DNA of 64,000 nucleotides from Acanthosepion esculentum (GCA_964036315.1 OZ038487.1:57876842-57940841), one strand, 5' to 3'; positions 1-10,934 are shown, counted from the first letter of the stretch. Numbers and translations are program-made. The notes: generated by a model not told the origin, from the sequence alone.

Positions 1-410
1 AGACCAGCTATTTAACTACCTCTCTAGGTCGGAAACCCAGATTTCAACATCGTCTAGTACAATTCCCCGGTAGGTTATTTTATGGGATATAGTCGTGAAT
101 GGTCTAAGGGACCTAACATACTCGCTTTCATTGAACAGCAGGCACATATTATATTTTCTCTAAAGTGTATTTTTTAAATTTTTTATTGACCTGTTCTTCA
201 TTCAATCTTTCTTCTTTGTCTGCATTCCAACGTTCCTTCTCTCTCTTTTAAATTCTTTCATTCTTTCTTCTTTGCCTAATTCCTTCAATATACTCTTTAT
301 TGTTTCTTTCATTTCTACCTTGCTTACTTAACAGTTTTTTTTTCTCTCCTTTAAGCTTCTTTTCTTTTTATTCGTTCTTCCTGTCTGATTACTGATTGTA
401 TTATTTTATC

Positions 411-411
<1 letters not shown>
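1..411. other. Pyrimidine-rich spacer, no gene seen
   Basis: AT-rich sequence that becomes strongly C/T-biased on the plus strand from about 160 to 400 (TTCTTTC-like words). No coding frame or recognised element. Confidence 0.6.

Positions 412-413
<2 letters not shown>

Positions 414-468
<55 letters not shown>
414..468. repeat. (TA)n microsatellite
   Basis: About 27 uninterrupted TA units followed by T-rich sequence. The first of roughly 30 such arrays in the window. Confidence 0.95.
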
Positions 469-474
<6 letters not shown>

Positions 475-1234
475 TTTCTTTTCGCTGTTTCCTTTCCAAA
501 TATTCTCGAAATATAAAACTCACTTCGTATTCCTGGGCGTATTTCCCGCCGACAATTTAACTTCGCCGTCCGTCATTCTTCTATTGCGATCGATTCGTGA
601 AAAGGCGAGAAGTGGCTGTTATCTCGTGTAATGAATAAGACGTAATCTTAGAATTCATTCAATCACCCAGCCCCATACCCAGGACACTTTAGTGCCCGTA
701 AGCGCTCTGAGTAAATATAAATAGAACGGAAAGGCTAGTAAAAGACATTAAAAAAAATATGCGAAGTAAAAAGAAGCAAAAAAAAAAACGAATAAAATAA
801 AAGTTGTAGAGATTAACTCTTAACAAATTCCTTTCACATCAGTCTTTTTGTTTGGCTTCTGATTATGAGAAAAGAGTAAAAACAGTCCGGCTGCTTCTTC
901 AATACCCTCCCCACACACATACAGAGATATTTAATGGCATGTACACGTGGTTATCAGAACAAATTCACTGAAACAGCCACATAAAAACGCACATCCAAGC
1001 ACATGTATAAAAACTACCATATACTCACACTCTTCCAAAGATGTATATACGCACAATCGAGGACATACACATAAAGAATACGCATACATACTCACGCATA
1101 CACCTACATACACACCAACATAGATACGCATGATCATTATCTACTTAGTGCACAAAGGCAATCACCATACAGGCCGCAGCGGTCAGATGGTTTCTCCATC
1201 CAACCAACGAAACACCGATGGTAATCGTATGACT
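469..1234. other. Unassigned spacer
   Basis: Mixed AT-rich sequence with poly-A patches near 750-790 and ACACAT-rich sequence from 900 to 1130. The short reverse-strand frame at 931-1137 is a translation of this degenerate CA/TA sequence. No gene supported. Confidence 0.5.
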
Positions 1235-1330
1235 ATGTAAATATCTGGCTAAGTGGCTACAACTTTTCCTTTCAGAATATGAGACTCGGGTTCGCATCTC
1301 ATCAGGGTCGTTTTGTTAAGGTGGTGACTC
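1235..1330 (+). repeat. tRNA-like (SINE head) candidate
   Basis: A good A box (TGGCTAAGTGG, 1246-1256) is followed about 40 bases later by a B-box-like GGGTTCGCATC (1289-1299). The spacing is right for an RNA polymerase III promoter, but a clean acceptor stem is not evident. The downstream body (1330-1475) is not tRNA. Most likely the head of a tRNA-derived SINE; a degenerate tRNA pseudogene is the alternative. Confidence 0.4.
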
Positions 1331-1673
1331 CTTGATAGTCGGCATGATAGACGATGCTAGCATGCGGCACCTTTGGGAAGTCGCTGAAACCAAATTTCCG
1401 TGGTTAACTCAAACCTTGTGACTGAAATGGGGTAGAAGAAACGGTTTGAAAGCCGTTGATAGTTGTGCTAGCATGTCGGGCTCATAAACAGACCGCTGTC
1501 CTTACTGCTTAAACGCATGTCAGACGGTATTTTGCCAGGCTGTAATAAATATGTAGCAAGGTAATAGATAATATGGATTATCAGCGGTATACTACCAACA
1601 TTTACCTATGGCCTTGTGGGCTAATATAAAATTGGCGGATTTACTTCCGGGACGTTTGCCGTGCAAATTTGTA

Positions 1674-1701
1674 CATACACACACACACACACACGCACAC
1701 A

Positions 1702-1768
<67 letters not shown>

Positions 1769-1790
1769 CCGCCACATATATATGTATATA
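1674..1790. repeat. (CA)n then (TA)-rich microsatellite
   Basis: About 90 bases of CA units with a few G or T interruptions, passing into ACATATATA sequence. The overlapping Cys-Val and His-Thr frames are artefacts of this repeat. Confidence 0.95.
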
Positions 1791-3300
1791 TATACCAATA
1801 TTCACGCGCCCACATATAAATACCTGCATATGCACGCGCGATCACGAACAAGTGTTTCACGCTTTTTTATCGTTTACCATTTCTCTATAGTTATTTTAAC
1901 TTTCGTTTGTTAGGATCCCTTTTTTCATTTTTTCAATTATTCATTTTTTAAATTCTGGTCTTTCTTTCTCCTTTTTCAATCACTTAATTAATGTTATTCT
2001 TTTTTCATCCTTTTTTTGCTTTTACAATTTTGTTTAAAAAAATTATCCCATACACAATTTCATTTTTCGGTGCCATTTTGTTTTTGGTTTTCGATGCCAT
2101 TCTGAATTTCTTATAAACCTTTTGTCCTTAGCGAATTATCTTTATTGCTTTCGCGTTTCTCTTTCAAATAAAATCCCACAATTCCTTCCTTGTTTTCTTC
2201 CTTATTTTTCAGTTACACTTTTTTTCGTTTCCATTTCTTTGATTTGTGCATGTTTTTTTTTTCAATCTTTCGTTCATTTTCTGGCTTTTTCTCTTTCAAT
2301 AAAACTCTTTTCTTCTTTTTTGACTTTTCTTTCCACTTTCGTATTCGTCTCTTCCATTTTCATTTCTTTATTTCACTCTTTTTCGATTCTAAATTTAATT
2401 GTATCAGTGCACAATCTGCCCTTCTCGCTACAATGCATTATTTTACACCAACTATTTCGATCCTCTCAGTATTTGAACTGGCGTCTGCAGTAAAATGTCC
2501 CGAGGACATCTCAAGCACATAGAGACAGACACGCATACGCGAACAGATTCAAATGCATTATCAAATATATACACTGACGCAAACATACAATTATTCTAAC
2601 ATTCTGATCTATGCATGAACGTGTTTACAGTCACACATGTAATTTTATAAGGATATAGTCAAATACAAAAGTACGAGTGGGGATCAATATATTCGTAGCA
2701 GGAAACATGTTTATTAGTTGCATTTTGATCTCGATACTTCATTGTATATTTTCCAATCTGTCTAATTAATATTGACAACGGATTTCAATGCATCGATAAG
2801 GAAGGTAATTATGTTGGAAATTAAATATTGGATAAAATAAATATTTGTTCATTATCAGGTTAAGTAGGTGTGTCATTGTGTAAATCAGGTTTTATTTTCA
2901 CATAATCGTATTAACAGTCCGATGTCGGAAAAATATTAATATAATAAATATAACAGGCGAGTTTTATCGTATGAAAACTGTTATTAGAAACGCTGATAAT
3001 AACGTATTTGGTAATGTGCAATGTTACTATGCAACTCGAATTCTGTTCATCATGTTGTCAGAAGAGTTAGTACTAATCCTAAATCCAATGGAGAGGGTAT
3101 GTACTTGATAACCGAAAGTGGGGTGGTTGGAATTGGGATGCACATATACTGGGTTGGAATTAACCTTCACATAAGGTTGGAAAGTGTTGCTAGTAAGGTC
3201 TAGGGTGACGTCCAGAAAATCTACTTGTCTAATGCTGGTTGTAACTATAGTCCTAAGATTTATATCCTTAAATCTTCCTAATACGGTCTAACTTAATTTT
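1791..3300. other. T-rich spacer, no gene seen
   Basis: From 1855 to 2400 the plus strand is very T/C-rich; frames of 123 and 110 residues there are Phe/Ser/Leu low-complexity translations. From 2480 to 3300 the sequence is ordinary AT-rich DNA. I recognise nothing in it. Confidence 0.5.
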
Positions 3301-3309
3301 AGTATTAAT

Positions 3310-3322
3310 ATATATATATTTA

Positions 3323-3385
<63 letters not shown>
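3310..3385. repeat. (TA)n microsatellite
   Basis: Long TA array with a short interruption near 3320, bordering the dispersed unit at 3410-3530. Confidence 0.95.
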
Positions 3386-3389
<4 letters not shown>

Positions 3390-3409
3390 TAAAGTGTGCT
3401 ATATTTATG

Positions 3410-3518
3410 GGATAAAGTGCTCAATATCAGAGATAGAGCGTCTGTAAATATAAAAGTGAACATAGAAGTCAACTCTTAGAGGCGACAGTCTGTTTTGATG
3501 CTAGATGCAATCATCGGG

Positions 3519-3525
<7 letters not shown>
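3410..3525 (+). repeat. TA-flanked dispersed unit R, copy 1
   Basis: This segment contains CAATATCAGAGATAGAGCG, TAAATATAAAAGTG and GAAGTCAA. It recurs inverted at 5160-5270 and in the same orientation at 53370-53470, each time beside a (TA)n array. Copies 2 and 3 also share TTTCATGCTAAACGC. The unit is non-coding and of unknown class. Its association with TA arrays matches the hammerhead-bearing units elsewhere in the window. Confidence 0.7.

Positions 3526-3604
<79 letters not shown>
3526..3604. repeat. (TA)n microsatellite
   Basis: About 39 TA units immediately after dispersed unit R. Confidence 0.95.
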
Positions 3605-3606
<2 letters not shown>

Positions 3607-4480
3607 TTGGGTTGTTTACTTTTCTATGTTGCTGTGTGGGTTGATATATTTATGCTTGCTTCTGTATGTGTATATATGCATATACGTATGTGTATATGTA
3701 TGTGTGTGTATGTATATATATATATGTGTATATACGTGTATATATATATATATGTGTGTGTATATGTCTGTCTGTAGGTAGGCTTTTCTGTGTTTCTGTC
3801 TATAGTGAAGAATGTGTGTACCCATATGTCTGTAGTTTTTATTTTCTTTCACCTACTGTTATATTTTTTGTACTCGTGTATGTGCACTAGTGCATATATA
3901 GGTATATATGAAATATATTTTGATATATATTTCTGTGTTTGGAGTCTTCGTTTTTATATAATAAATGGTGTTATTTTTATGCGTATATATCTATTTTTCT
4001 ATCCATGTCTATCTGTTTTAATGTCCTTTCTTTGCCTAATGTTTGTTTTTCTGTTCTGTCCGTGTTTATTTTTATCTATTCTACTATTTTTATCTATGTA
4101 TATTTGTTCGTATAAGTTATATTTTAATAAGTGGTTAGAATCCGTTTAATAACACTTTCAAACTTGAATATTTCTTGGTTGGTGTATCGGAGTGTCTTTG
4201 TCAATGTATGTGTGTGTATGTACGTGTCTTTATCGGTGTCTGTGTGTACGGTCACTTGTGTGTACCTTTCATTGTGTATGTATGTTGTTTTTTTCCTTTT
4301 TTTAAAGGGTCGTGGAGATATTTTTTGTCTCGTCGCTTTTTTTGTGTGTGTATATATCTAAATACGTCTGCGTGTTTATGTATCATAATCTGATTGCGTA
4401 TGTATTGTCTTTTGCAAGATGTCATCCTCCCCTGCCTCTGTTTATGATTCAAATGTATCTATATTATCATGAAGTACAGA
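3605..4480. other. TG/TA-degenerate and T-rich spacer
   Basis: Decayed TG/TATG repeat to about 3800, then T-rich sequence with TGTG words. The open frames here (for example 3790-4149) are low complexity. No gene supported. Confidence 0.5.
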
Positions 4481-5065
4481 GTAACATTTGATCTTAACGT
4501 TTATTCCAACTTAATTTCAATAAAAACAAAATAAATAGAATAAAATATGTATTTCTTCTTTTTCCTCAGTAATTTTATAATTTTAAACTTAATAGAGATT
4601 AAATTTAAATTTTAAAATGGGTAATTTTTAATTTCAAATTTTATCGTATAATTTGATATTTATTAGTTATAATAAATTATTTTTTTAGTTTAAACTCTAT
4701 ATTAAAGCATTAAATAATTTTTATAACCTTAGTTTGTTGTCAAGTTTTTTGAATTCTCGTATACTTGTATTTTGGTTGGTCATTCCAGCTTATGTAACAG
4801 CGTTTCCCCTTAGCGAGGGGTGTTTGATTGATTTGAACCTTTTAAAACTCTTTATTCTACATGCAACATCATCACTTGATAAGACTCCAGAAGTGTTGAA
4901 ACAAAATGGCTAGTTTGTAGTGATTTTATAACAAATTTATGTTATAATATTCGAATAAATAATTGTATTTGCTCTACTCAGTATTAAGCATTCTTTTAAG
5001 AATATTATTTGTTGGTTATTGGAATTTATTCCGTATACACCAAGCTTATACTTGGGTATATATAA
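4480..5065 (+). repeat. Dispersed retroelement unit H, copy 1
   Basis: About 500 bases match 9220-9680 in the same orientation. Shared words include AATAGAGATT, TAATTTCAAATTTTAT, CAGCTTATGTAACAGCGTTT-like sequence, and the hammerhead-like core. The tail (about 4968-5060, GGTTATTGGAATTTATTCCG) recurs inverted at 9066-9155, so the two copies differ by an inversion of one end. Non-coding. Together with the embedded fold this fits a terminal repeat of a Penelope-like element or a retrozyme; that class call is inference. Confidence 0.65.
4871..4924 (+). ncRNA. Hammerhead-like ribozyme motif, unit H copy 1
   Basis: Hand fold. Stem I is ATCAC (4871-4875) with GTGAT (4920-4924), five pairs. The core is TTGATAA (4876-4882). 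Stem II is GACTCC-AGA-AGTGTT (4883-4897), weakened by two mismatches. GAA is at 4898-4900. Stem III is ACAAA (4901-4905) with TTTGT (4914-4918). The scissile position would be A4919, giving a GUA site. Relative to the canonical CUGANGA, positions 3 and 8 are U and A instead of C and G, which keeps a Watson-Crick pair. Activity is untested. Confidence 0.5.
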
Positions 5066-5079
5066 ATACATATACATAC

Positions 5080-5091
<12 letters not shown>

Positions 5092-5157
<66 letters not shown>
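5092..5157. repeat. (TA)n microsatellite
   Basis: TA array preceded by a few TACA units (5068-5090). Confidence 0.95.
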
Positions 5158-5159
<2 letters not shown>

Positions 5160-5163
<4 letters not shown>

Positions 5164-5270
5164 TGAAGTCAACATCTAGTCTATTTCATGCTAAACGCTA
5201 TAACATTAGGCCATTGTCAGACTTCAATGTCCACTTTTATATTTACATACGCTCTATCCCTTATATTTAA
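5160..5270 (-). repeat. TA-flanked dispersed unit R, copy 2 (inverted)
   Basis: The reverse complement matches 3410-3525: TATAAGGGATAGAGCGTATG, TATAAAAGTGGACATTGAAG and, further on, GAAGTCTGACAATGG. It starts directly at the end of the preceding (TA)n array. Confidence 0.7.
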
Positions 5271-5307
5271 CACTGACTTTAATCCATAAATATACCATAA
5301 AACTTTA

Positions 5308-5412
<105 letters not shown>

Positions 5413-5509
5413 AAAATTAAAAAAAACTGGCTTCTACTGCTATTAACGCATTGCTCTTCAACAGAATTGAGCTATCCAGACCACTGGTGTATTTCGTATA
5501 GGAAACGTT

Positions 5510-5659
5510 AAAATGTCCCTTTCTGTAGACGATAGATAGGGGTAGTATCTCTGACTGATACCAAATCGGTCGGGTTTCGATCCCGGCTTGAAGCAATCGG
5601 ACGTCTAACCACACTGAAGAGCTGTGATACAACGAAATTGTCTGCTTGTGGATGACAAT

Positions 5660-5662
<3 letters not shown>
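5510..5662 (+). repeat. Dispersed hammerhead unit A, copy 2
   Basis: Matches 34255-34403 over its whole length: CTGATACCAAATCGG, GGGTTTCGATCCCGGCTTG, AAGCAATCGGACGTCTA, GAGCTGTGATAC and TGTGGATGACAATA. Both copies end at a (TA)n array. The GGGTTTCGATCCC word resembles a polymerase III B box with one extra T, so a tRNA-like head is possible but not shown. Confidence 0.7.
5609..5651 (+). ncRNA. Degenerate hammerhead motif, unit A copy 2
   Basis: Stem I CCACA (5609-5613) with TGTGG (5647-5651) is a perfect five-pair helix. The core CTGAAGA (5614-5620) fits CUGANGA. Stem II is GCTGT-GAT-ACAAC with one mismatch, followed by GAAA (5634-5637). The pair next to the cleavage site is broken (A5637 against C5645), so this copy is probably inactive. 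It is a sibling of the better preserved motif at 34354-34396. Confidence 0.55.

Positions 5663-5710
<48 letters not shown>
5663..5710. repeat. (TA)n microsatellite
   Basis: TA array joining unit A copy 2 to the hairpin at 5711-5800. Confidence 0.95.
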
Positions 5711-5714
<4 letters not shown>

Positions 5715-5800
5715 TTTACATTAGTCCTCATCTTTGTCGCCATTTTTGTCACAAAAATGGCGACAAAGATGAGGACAATAGTCCGACTAATGTAAATACT
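5711..5800. repeat. Long near-perfect hairpin
   Basis: AGTATTTACATTAG and TCCTCATCTTTGTCGCC on the left are answered by GGCGACAAAGATGAGGA and CTAATGTAAATACT on the right. Each arm is about 36 bases. The loop is a few bases, and one 11-base insertion (CAATAGTCCGA) sits in the right arm. The right arm and following sequence (AATACCTCATCTCAGAAATA) match the reverse strand of unit B at 8140-8210, so this is a head-to-head fold-back of that unit's end between two TA arrays. Confidence 0.85.
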
Positions 5801-5833
5801 GTACATAATACCTCATCTCAGAAATATAGACAG

Positions 5834-5835
<2 letters not shown>

Positions 5836-5899
<64 letters not shown>
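5836..5899. repeat. (TA)n microsatellite
   Basis: About 32 TA units. Confidence 0.95.
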
Positions 5900-5903
<4 letters not shown>

Positions 5904-6107
5904 AAAGCCTTGAACCGCAGTATCTTTGAAATGATTAAACATATCTTACTGGAATTCTCCGAGGTTTTATAAAACTATTCAACTCTACTTTGATAAATAA
6001 AGAATATATAGTTACTCTCTAAGCTTAACAGAAGTGTCATGATGAAATGGATCATAAACGAAAATAATATGTTCATCATAAGAATCGGAAGCTCATGAAA
6101 TTAATTT

Positions 6108-6111
<4 letters not shown>

Positions 6112-6151
<40 letters not shown>
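6112..6151. repeat. (TA)n microsatellite
   Basis: About 20 TA units, at the truncation point of the mariner relic that follows on the reverse strand. Confidence 0.95.
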
Positions 6152-6156
<5 letters not shown>

Positions 6157-6540
6157 CCAAGATCATCTTCCAACTTATTAAGGATAAATTTCGCCCTCTC
6201 TAACCTTCCAACTTTCTGTCCTAGAGTAACAGGGTGAGTCAATCGTTTCACACAACGATTTTTTTCACTGATCTTTGGACTGTCAGAGATGTAACTCCTT
6301 TCTCACGTGCCAAACTTCTTTTCTAATTGATCTCTGTTGCTCTAAGTTGAAATGATGACCCCTTCTTCCTGTTGTGACCTCCTGATCCAGTTTTGCTCTC
6401 TACTGTTTCCTCTTTTTTGATGGTTCTTGAATGGACTTTGAAGATGGAAGCCAAAGTATGAATGTTACTGAATGATATTTCCCTCTCACCATTGGTCATT
6501 TTCATCTGTTCTATTTCTAGCTGCATAACTCAAACGGTGT
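6152..6540 (-). pseudogene. Tc1/mariner transposase N-terminal relic
   Basis: Reverse-strand frames read as a decayed paired helix-turn-helix region. A segment near 6360-6400 (SKTGSGGHNRKKG) resembles the GRP-rich linker of mariner transposases. After a shift, 6160-6230 gives VKRLTHPVTLGQKVGRLERA, like the stretch before the catalytic domain (LLT...K..RLERAK). The catalytic part is missing: the relic stops at the TA array. The call rests on family resemblance only, and the protein is not functional. Confidence 0.45.
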
Positions 6541-6673
6541 TTCAGGGATTCTTACAACAAATGCTGTCAAGATGGCTAAATATCTGAAATCTGATGATGT
6601 AAGAAATTAACGCGTCCAAGCCAAATCTGAAAAACCGTAAATATTGCTTTATGTATGCAAGTGTATGATAATC

Positions 6674-6956
6674 CTAGTTTGTCTATGTAGGGATCAGAGG
6701 ATGATAATAATATTTCCAACTATAAACAGACGTCAAAAGCATAATATTACATCGTGAAACTTTATTGAATCCATTCTTAAAGAATTTAACGTATGTTTAT
6801 CCAAAACAGACGGTTTAAGTATAAAAACATTTCCAAATCAACATAATTTTTACGACTACTATTGCTGCTGCAACTACTATAACTACTACTACTACTACTT
6901 CGCGCACAAACACTTACAAATATACATTATGAATCCCACATAGACAAACTAGATTT
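6674..6956. mobile_element. Putative MITE with 20-bp inverted ends
   Basis: The left end CTAGTTTGTCTATGTAGGGA is answered on the right by TCCCACATAGACAAACTAG, a near-perfect terminal inverted repeat. The interior is AT-rich and non-coding. A diverged partial copy lies at 7380-7636 with the same right end (TCCCACATGAACAAACTAG) and shared interior words (CCATTCTTAAAGAA, ACGTATGTT). I see no clear target duplication, so the superfamily is open. Confidence 0.55.
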
Positions 6957-7379
6957 ATTATACAGTTTTGTTGCCCGAATCTCGAACACCGCACACATTA
7001 CAATTGGAGAAATGACACAGGCCAAGGCAAAATGACGAGAACAAGTTTAGATAAAATATACCAACATTTATTACTGGCAGAAAAATACAGTCGAAGAATC
7101 CAGATGTTTTAAATACCCTGGGTGGTCGTGCTGATAGTCAACTGTCTTAGATCCGCCAATAGTTGATGATGACCGGAGCAACTTGAGTGGTGCCGAAGGT
7201 TGAGAGACAGTTGCTTTATCGGGTTGGTATTAGCTTACAGTTGTAGCCCAGGGAAGACGGTTGTTGGTAACCAAAAGATGAAGACGAAACCGCTTGGAAA
7301 ATGTCCAAGGGCGATAAGTCAGTCAGCGAAGGTCGATAGACAGTAGGTGTGTTGAGGTGGTAGTAACAGTACTTCGAGG
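6957..7379. other. Unassigned sequence between two MITE-like copies
   Basis: Moderately GC-rich sequence with a short reverse frame at 7216-7458 that I do not recognise. It may be internal to a larger element whose ends are the two related copies. Confidence 0.4.
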
Positions 7380-7636
7380 GATTACTTATAAATATTCTAC
7401 CAACCATAAACACACGCCAAAAACATTGCATTACATCGCCAACCTCTATTGGATCCATTCTTAAAGAACCTGACGTATGTTAACCTACAACAAACGGTTT
7501 ATATCTAAAAGCATTCCCAAATGAACATGCGAAAAACTAATAAACATAATGTCAACGAGACACACATAAAACACATACACGTACACACGCACTTACGAAT
7601 ATATATTATCCTCTGATTCCCACATGAACAAACTAG
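7380..7636. repeat. Partial second copy of the 6674 MITE
   Basis: Shares the interior and right terminus of the element at 6674-6956; the left terminus is not recognisable. Confidence 0.5.
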
Positions 7637-7639
7637 AAT

Positions 7640-7910
7640 TTTCATGCCAGGTCAGGACTGATGAAAGTACAGACCCTGCTTTGAATTTTGTCAAGAATCT
7701 CGATATATTAGGAGCACCTGACTAGACATGGTATTAATATTCAATGCATTCGAATGTGAAGTCTACGGTGCAATTGATTCAATATAATCACCCCACTTCA
7801 GGTCAGTGAAAAACCTGAGCCCAAGAAGTGTTGCTCTCCTGGAGCCTAGCATCAGCCATGCTGATGGCAGAAGAAAAAAAGCTCTCTATGGTGATTAATA
7901 AAAACGGTTT
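7640..7910 (-). pseudogene. CR1/Jockey-like LINE fragment
   Basis: The plus-strand words TTTTGTCAAGAATC, CAGGAGCACC-like sequence, GTTGCTCTCCTGG and CATCAGCCATG recur in the better preserved reverse-strand copies at 16800-17110 and 42656-43650. The coding sense is the minus strand, from the C-terminal reverse-transcriptase part of a non-LTR retrotransposon. Many stops. Confidence 0.6.
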
Positions 7911-8099
7911 TATTTTGGAAGCGTAGACATTTAAAAGCTGATTCCTTGTCCCAATTAAACACTGATTATATGTTATTTTCAGGAGCAGTTTCCAGATTTA
8001 CTTTGTCGGATCTACCGGACGTGCCACTAAGACAAGAGTAAATACTTATGTCATTAGCATAAATACCTAGTTGGGAACTGATAACATCGGAGATATCGT

Positions 8100-8330
8100 T
8101 GATCAAGCTAAGAAGCAACATTAATATTAAATGAATTAAAAGTGTCTGTCTATATTTATGAGATGAGGTATTATTTACATTGCACGGACTATCATCCTCA
8201 TCTTTGTTGCCATATTTATCACAACGTTTCAGCCGTTGTACTCTCCGGCCTTCTTCAGCCGATTGGAATGTTGAACTGAACCCTTTGTTTCGCTCGCTGG
8301 GGTAGACTGTTCTAGTTCCACGTGGCATGT
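8100..8330 (-). repeat. Dispersed hammerhead-like unit B, copy 1
   Basis: On the minus strand, CTGAAGA (8252-8258) is followed by a stem GGCCG...CGGCT and GAAACGTTGTGAT (8227-8230 is GAAA), then GGCAACAAAGATGAGGA and AATACCTCATCTCATAAATA. A second copy is at 46735-46870, and the tail also forms the hairpin at 5711-5800. An extra A before stem II departs from the standard hammerhead, so I call it hammerhead-like only. Confidence 0.5.
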
Positions 8331-8623
8331 CTTACTCACACTCTTTGGGTCCTGTCACTGGATCTAACTAACGCTTTTATCCACTGTGCCATGTGTCCTT
8401 GACGACATTTGTGTACGGATTTCTGAGTATTATAAACCAAATATCTTCAGCAACCATTTTTACCAGTGCTCATATTGCAATTTTTGCTGTTAACCTTGAT
8501 TTGTATAATACAATCGTATGTAGCAGATGTGTATTCTTTCTGTGTGTTAGATATATACGGTATATTTAAAAGATTATATAGCCATACCTATATTAATATA
8601 TTTTGCGATTCATGCAAAGAACA

Positions 8624-8627
<4 letters not shown>
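8331..8627. other. Unassigned spacer
   Basis: Ordinary AT-rich sequence. Nothing recognised. Confidence 0.5.

Positions 8628-8698
<71 letters not shown>
8628..8698. repeat. (TA)n microsatellite
   Basis: About 35 TA units, broken from the next array by the MITE at 8699-8868. Confidence 0.95.
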
Positions 8699-8701
<3 letters not shown>

Positions 8702-8865
8702 TGTAACCCGGATATAAGAGAGTTGTCGGGACCGGAGAAGAAGTCTTTTATATCCCGGTTTATCTTATATCCGGGTTTGGTCTATTATATATACATTAAC
8801 ACAGGCTCTAATTTGGGACCAGAGAAAATCTCTCTTATCTCCGGGTCTCTTATATCCGGGTTACA

Positions 8866-8868
<3 letters not shown>
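8699..8868. mobile_element. MITE with perfect 23-bp inverted ends (pogo/Tc1-like)
   Basis: The left end begins CAGTGTAACCCGGATATAAG and the right end is its exact reverse complement, ending CTTATATCCGGGTTACACTG; identity runs three bases further in. It sits in a TA array, so a TA target duplication is present but uninformative. CAGTG termini with TA targets fit pogo/Tigger-like or other Tc1/mariner MITEs. The two halves also share a direct repeat (GGGACCGGAGAA / GGGACCAGAGAA and CTTATATCCGGGTTTGG / CTTATATCCGGGTTACA). Confidence 0.85.
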
Positions 8869-8935
<67 letters not shown>

Positions 8936-8974
8936 TTTGTGTGCGTGTTTGTTTGTGTAATATATATATGTGTG

Positions 8975-9054
<80 letters not shown>

Positions 9055-9061
9055 ATATATA
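8869..9061. repeat. (TA)n arrays around a TG-rich interruption
   Basis: TA to about 8927, a GTGTGTTTTGTGTGCG patch, then TA again from 8980 to 9061. The long Tyr-Ile frame across here is an artefact. Confidence 0.95.
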
Positions 9062-9065
9062 CTCA

Positions 9066-9155
9066 AGTTTGGGATTGGTATATACAGAGTAAATTCCAAT
9101 AACCAACAATTATTATTCTTTAAAGAGTGCTCAATGCAGAGTAGAGCAGATACAA
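9066..9155 (-). repeat. Inverted end of unit H, copy 2
   Basis: The reverse complement matches 4968-5060 (GTTGGTTATTGGAATTTA-type sequence). It is the same end as in copy 1, but here inverted and upstream of the main body. Confidence 0.65.
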
Positions 9156-9219
9156 CCTAAGTGTGTTTGAATTGTTTTAAGTGAGAGGTAACCACCATGT
9201 TGAAGTTAAACTGTAAAAA

Positions 9220-10178
<959 letters not shown>

Positions 10179-10230
<52 letters not shown>
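10179..10230. repeat. (AAT)n microsatellite
   Basis: About 16 AAT units. Confidence 0.95.
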
Positions 10231-10231
<1 letters not shown>

Positions 10232-10920
10232 CAGAGCAAAATAAAAAAAATAAGAAAACATAAAAAACGAACGCACACACAGCCTCAAATAAAGAAAAAA
10301 AGTGAGAAAAAGTGCAAGAGAGAGTGGGAAAGAAAGTGAGAGAACAATAAATAAAGGAACAAAGAGAGAGTGAAAGACAAAGAAAGAAAAAGGGAAAGGA
10401 ATAGAGAGAAATGAAGAAAGAGGGACCGATATAGATTGTGTGAAAGAGCGAGAGGGAGTGAAAGAGAAATAAATAAAGAAAGCAAGAAACATTGAACGTG
10501 AGTGAAATAAAGAAATAGAGAGAAAAAGAAAGAATGAAAGAAAGAAAGAAGGAGAAAGAGCGTAAAAGAGAGATAAAAAGTAAGAAAGAAATAGAGTGAA
10601 AAAGAGAGAGGAAGTGAGAGAAAGAAAGAAAAAAGGAAGAGAGAAAGTGAGAAAGAGGCTAGAGATAGAAGCAGGAAATAAAGGAAAGAAATAATTGAAT
10701 TATGAAAATAAAATGTTTGACAAAAAACATGTTGAATAAAGAAACGAAATAAGGAAAGAATAAAACGAAACGAAATCGAAAGAAAAATACTGAATCCTAC
10801 CTTTTTATGTTTTGCGGAAAACGGGGTGTAAAAACTCAAGAATGTAATGCAAAAAGGAAAAAAAATGACAAAAAAAAAAGAAAGAAATCAAATCTAAATA
10901 CAAAGTTGAAAAAAAACAAG
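10231..10920. repeat. Polypurine low-complexity tract
   Basis: The plus strand is almost all A and G for about 650 bases (AAAGAAAGTGAGAG-like words, no simple period). Reverse frames of 152 and 184 residues are Phe/Ser/Leu low-complexity translations of the complementary pyrimidines and are not genes. Confidence 0.8.
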
Positions 10921-10934
10921 CAATGTTTTTAACA

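Noticed and set aside
1592..1913. Several overlapping frames on both strands rich in Cys-Val or His-Thr
   Set aside because: Translations of the (CA)n array.
2122..2522. Two plus-strand frames of 123 and 110 residues, membrane-protein-like
   Set aside because: Overlapping in different frames and explained by T-rich DNA.
3505..4393. Run of overlapping short frames taken as a small gene family
   Set aside because: They arise from decayed TG/TA repeats and shift with every repeat interruption.
8603..9160. 185-residue open frame
   Set aside because: Mostly Tyr-Ile from (TA)n arrays joined through a MITE; no protein content.
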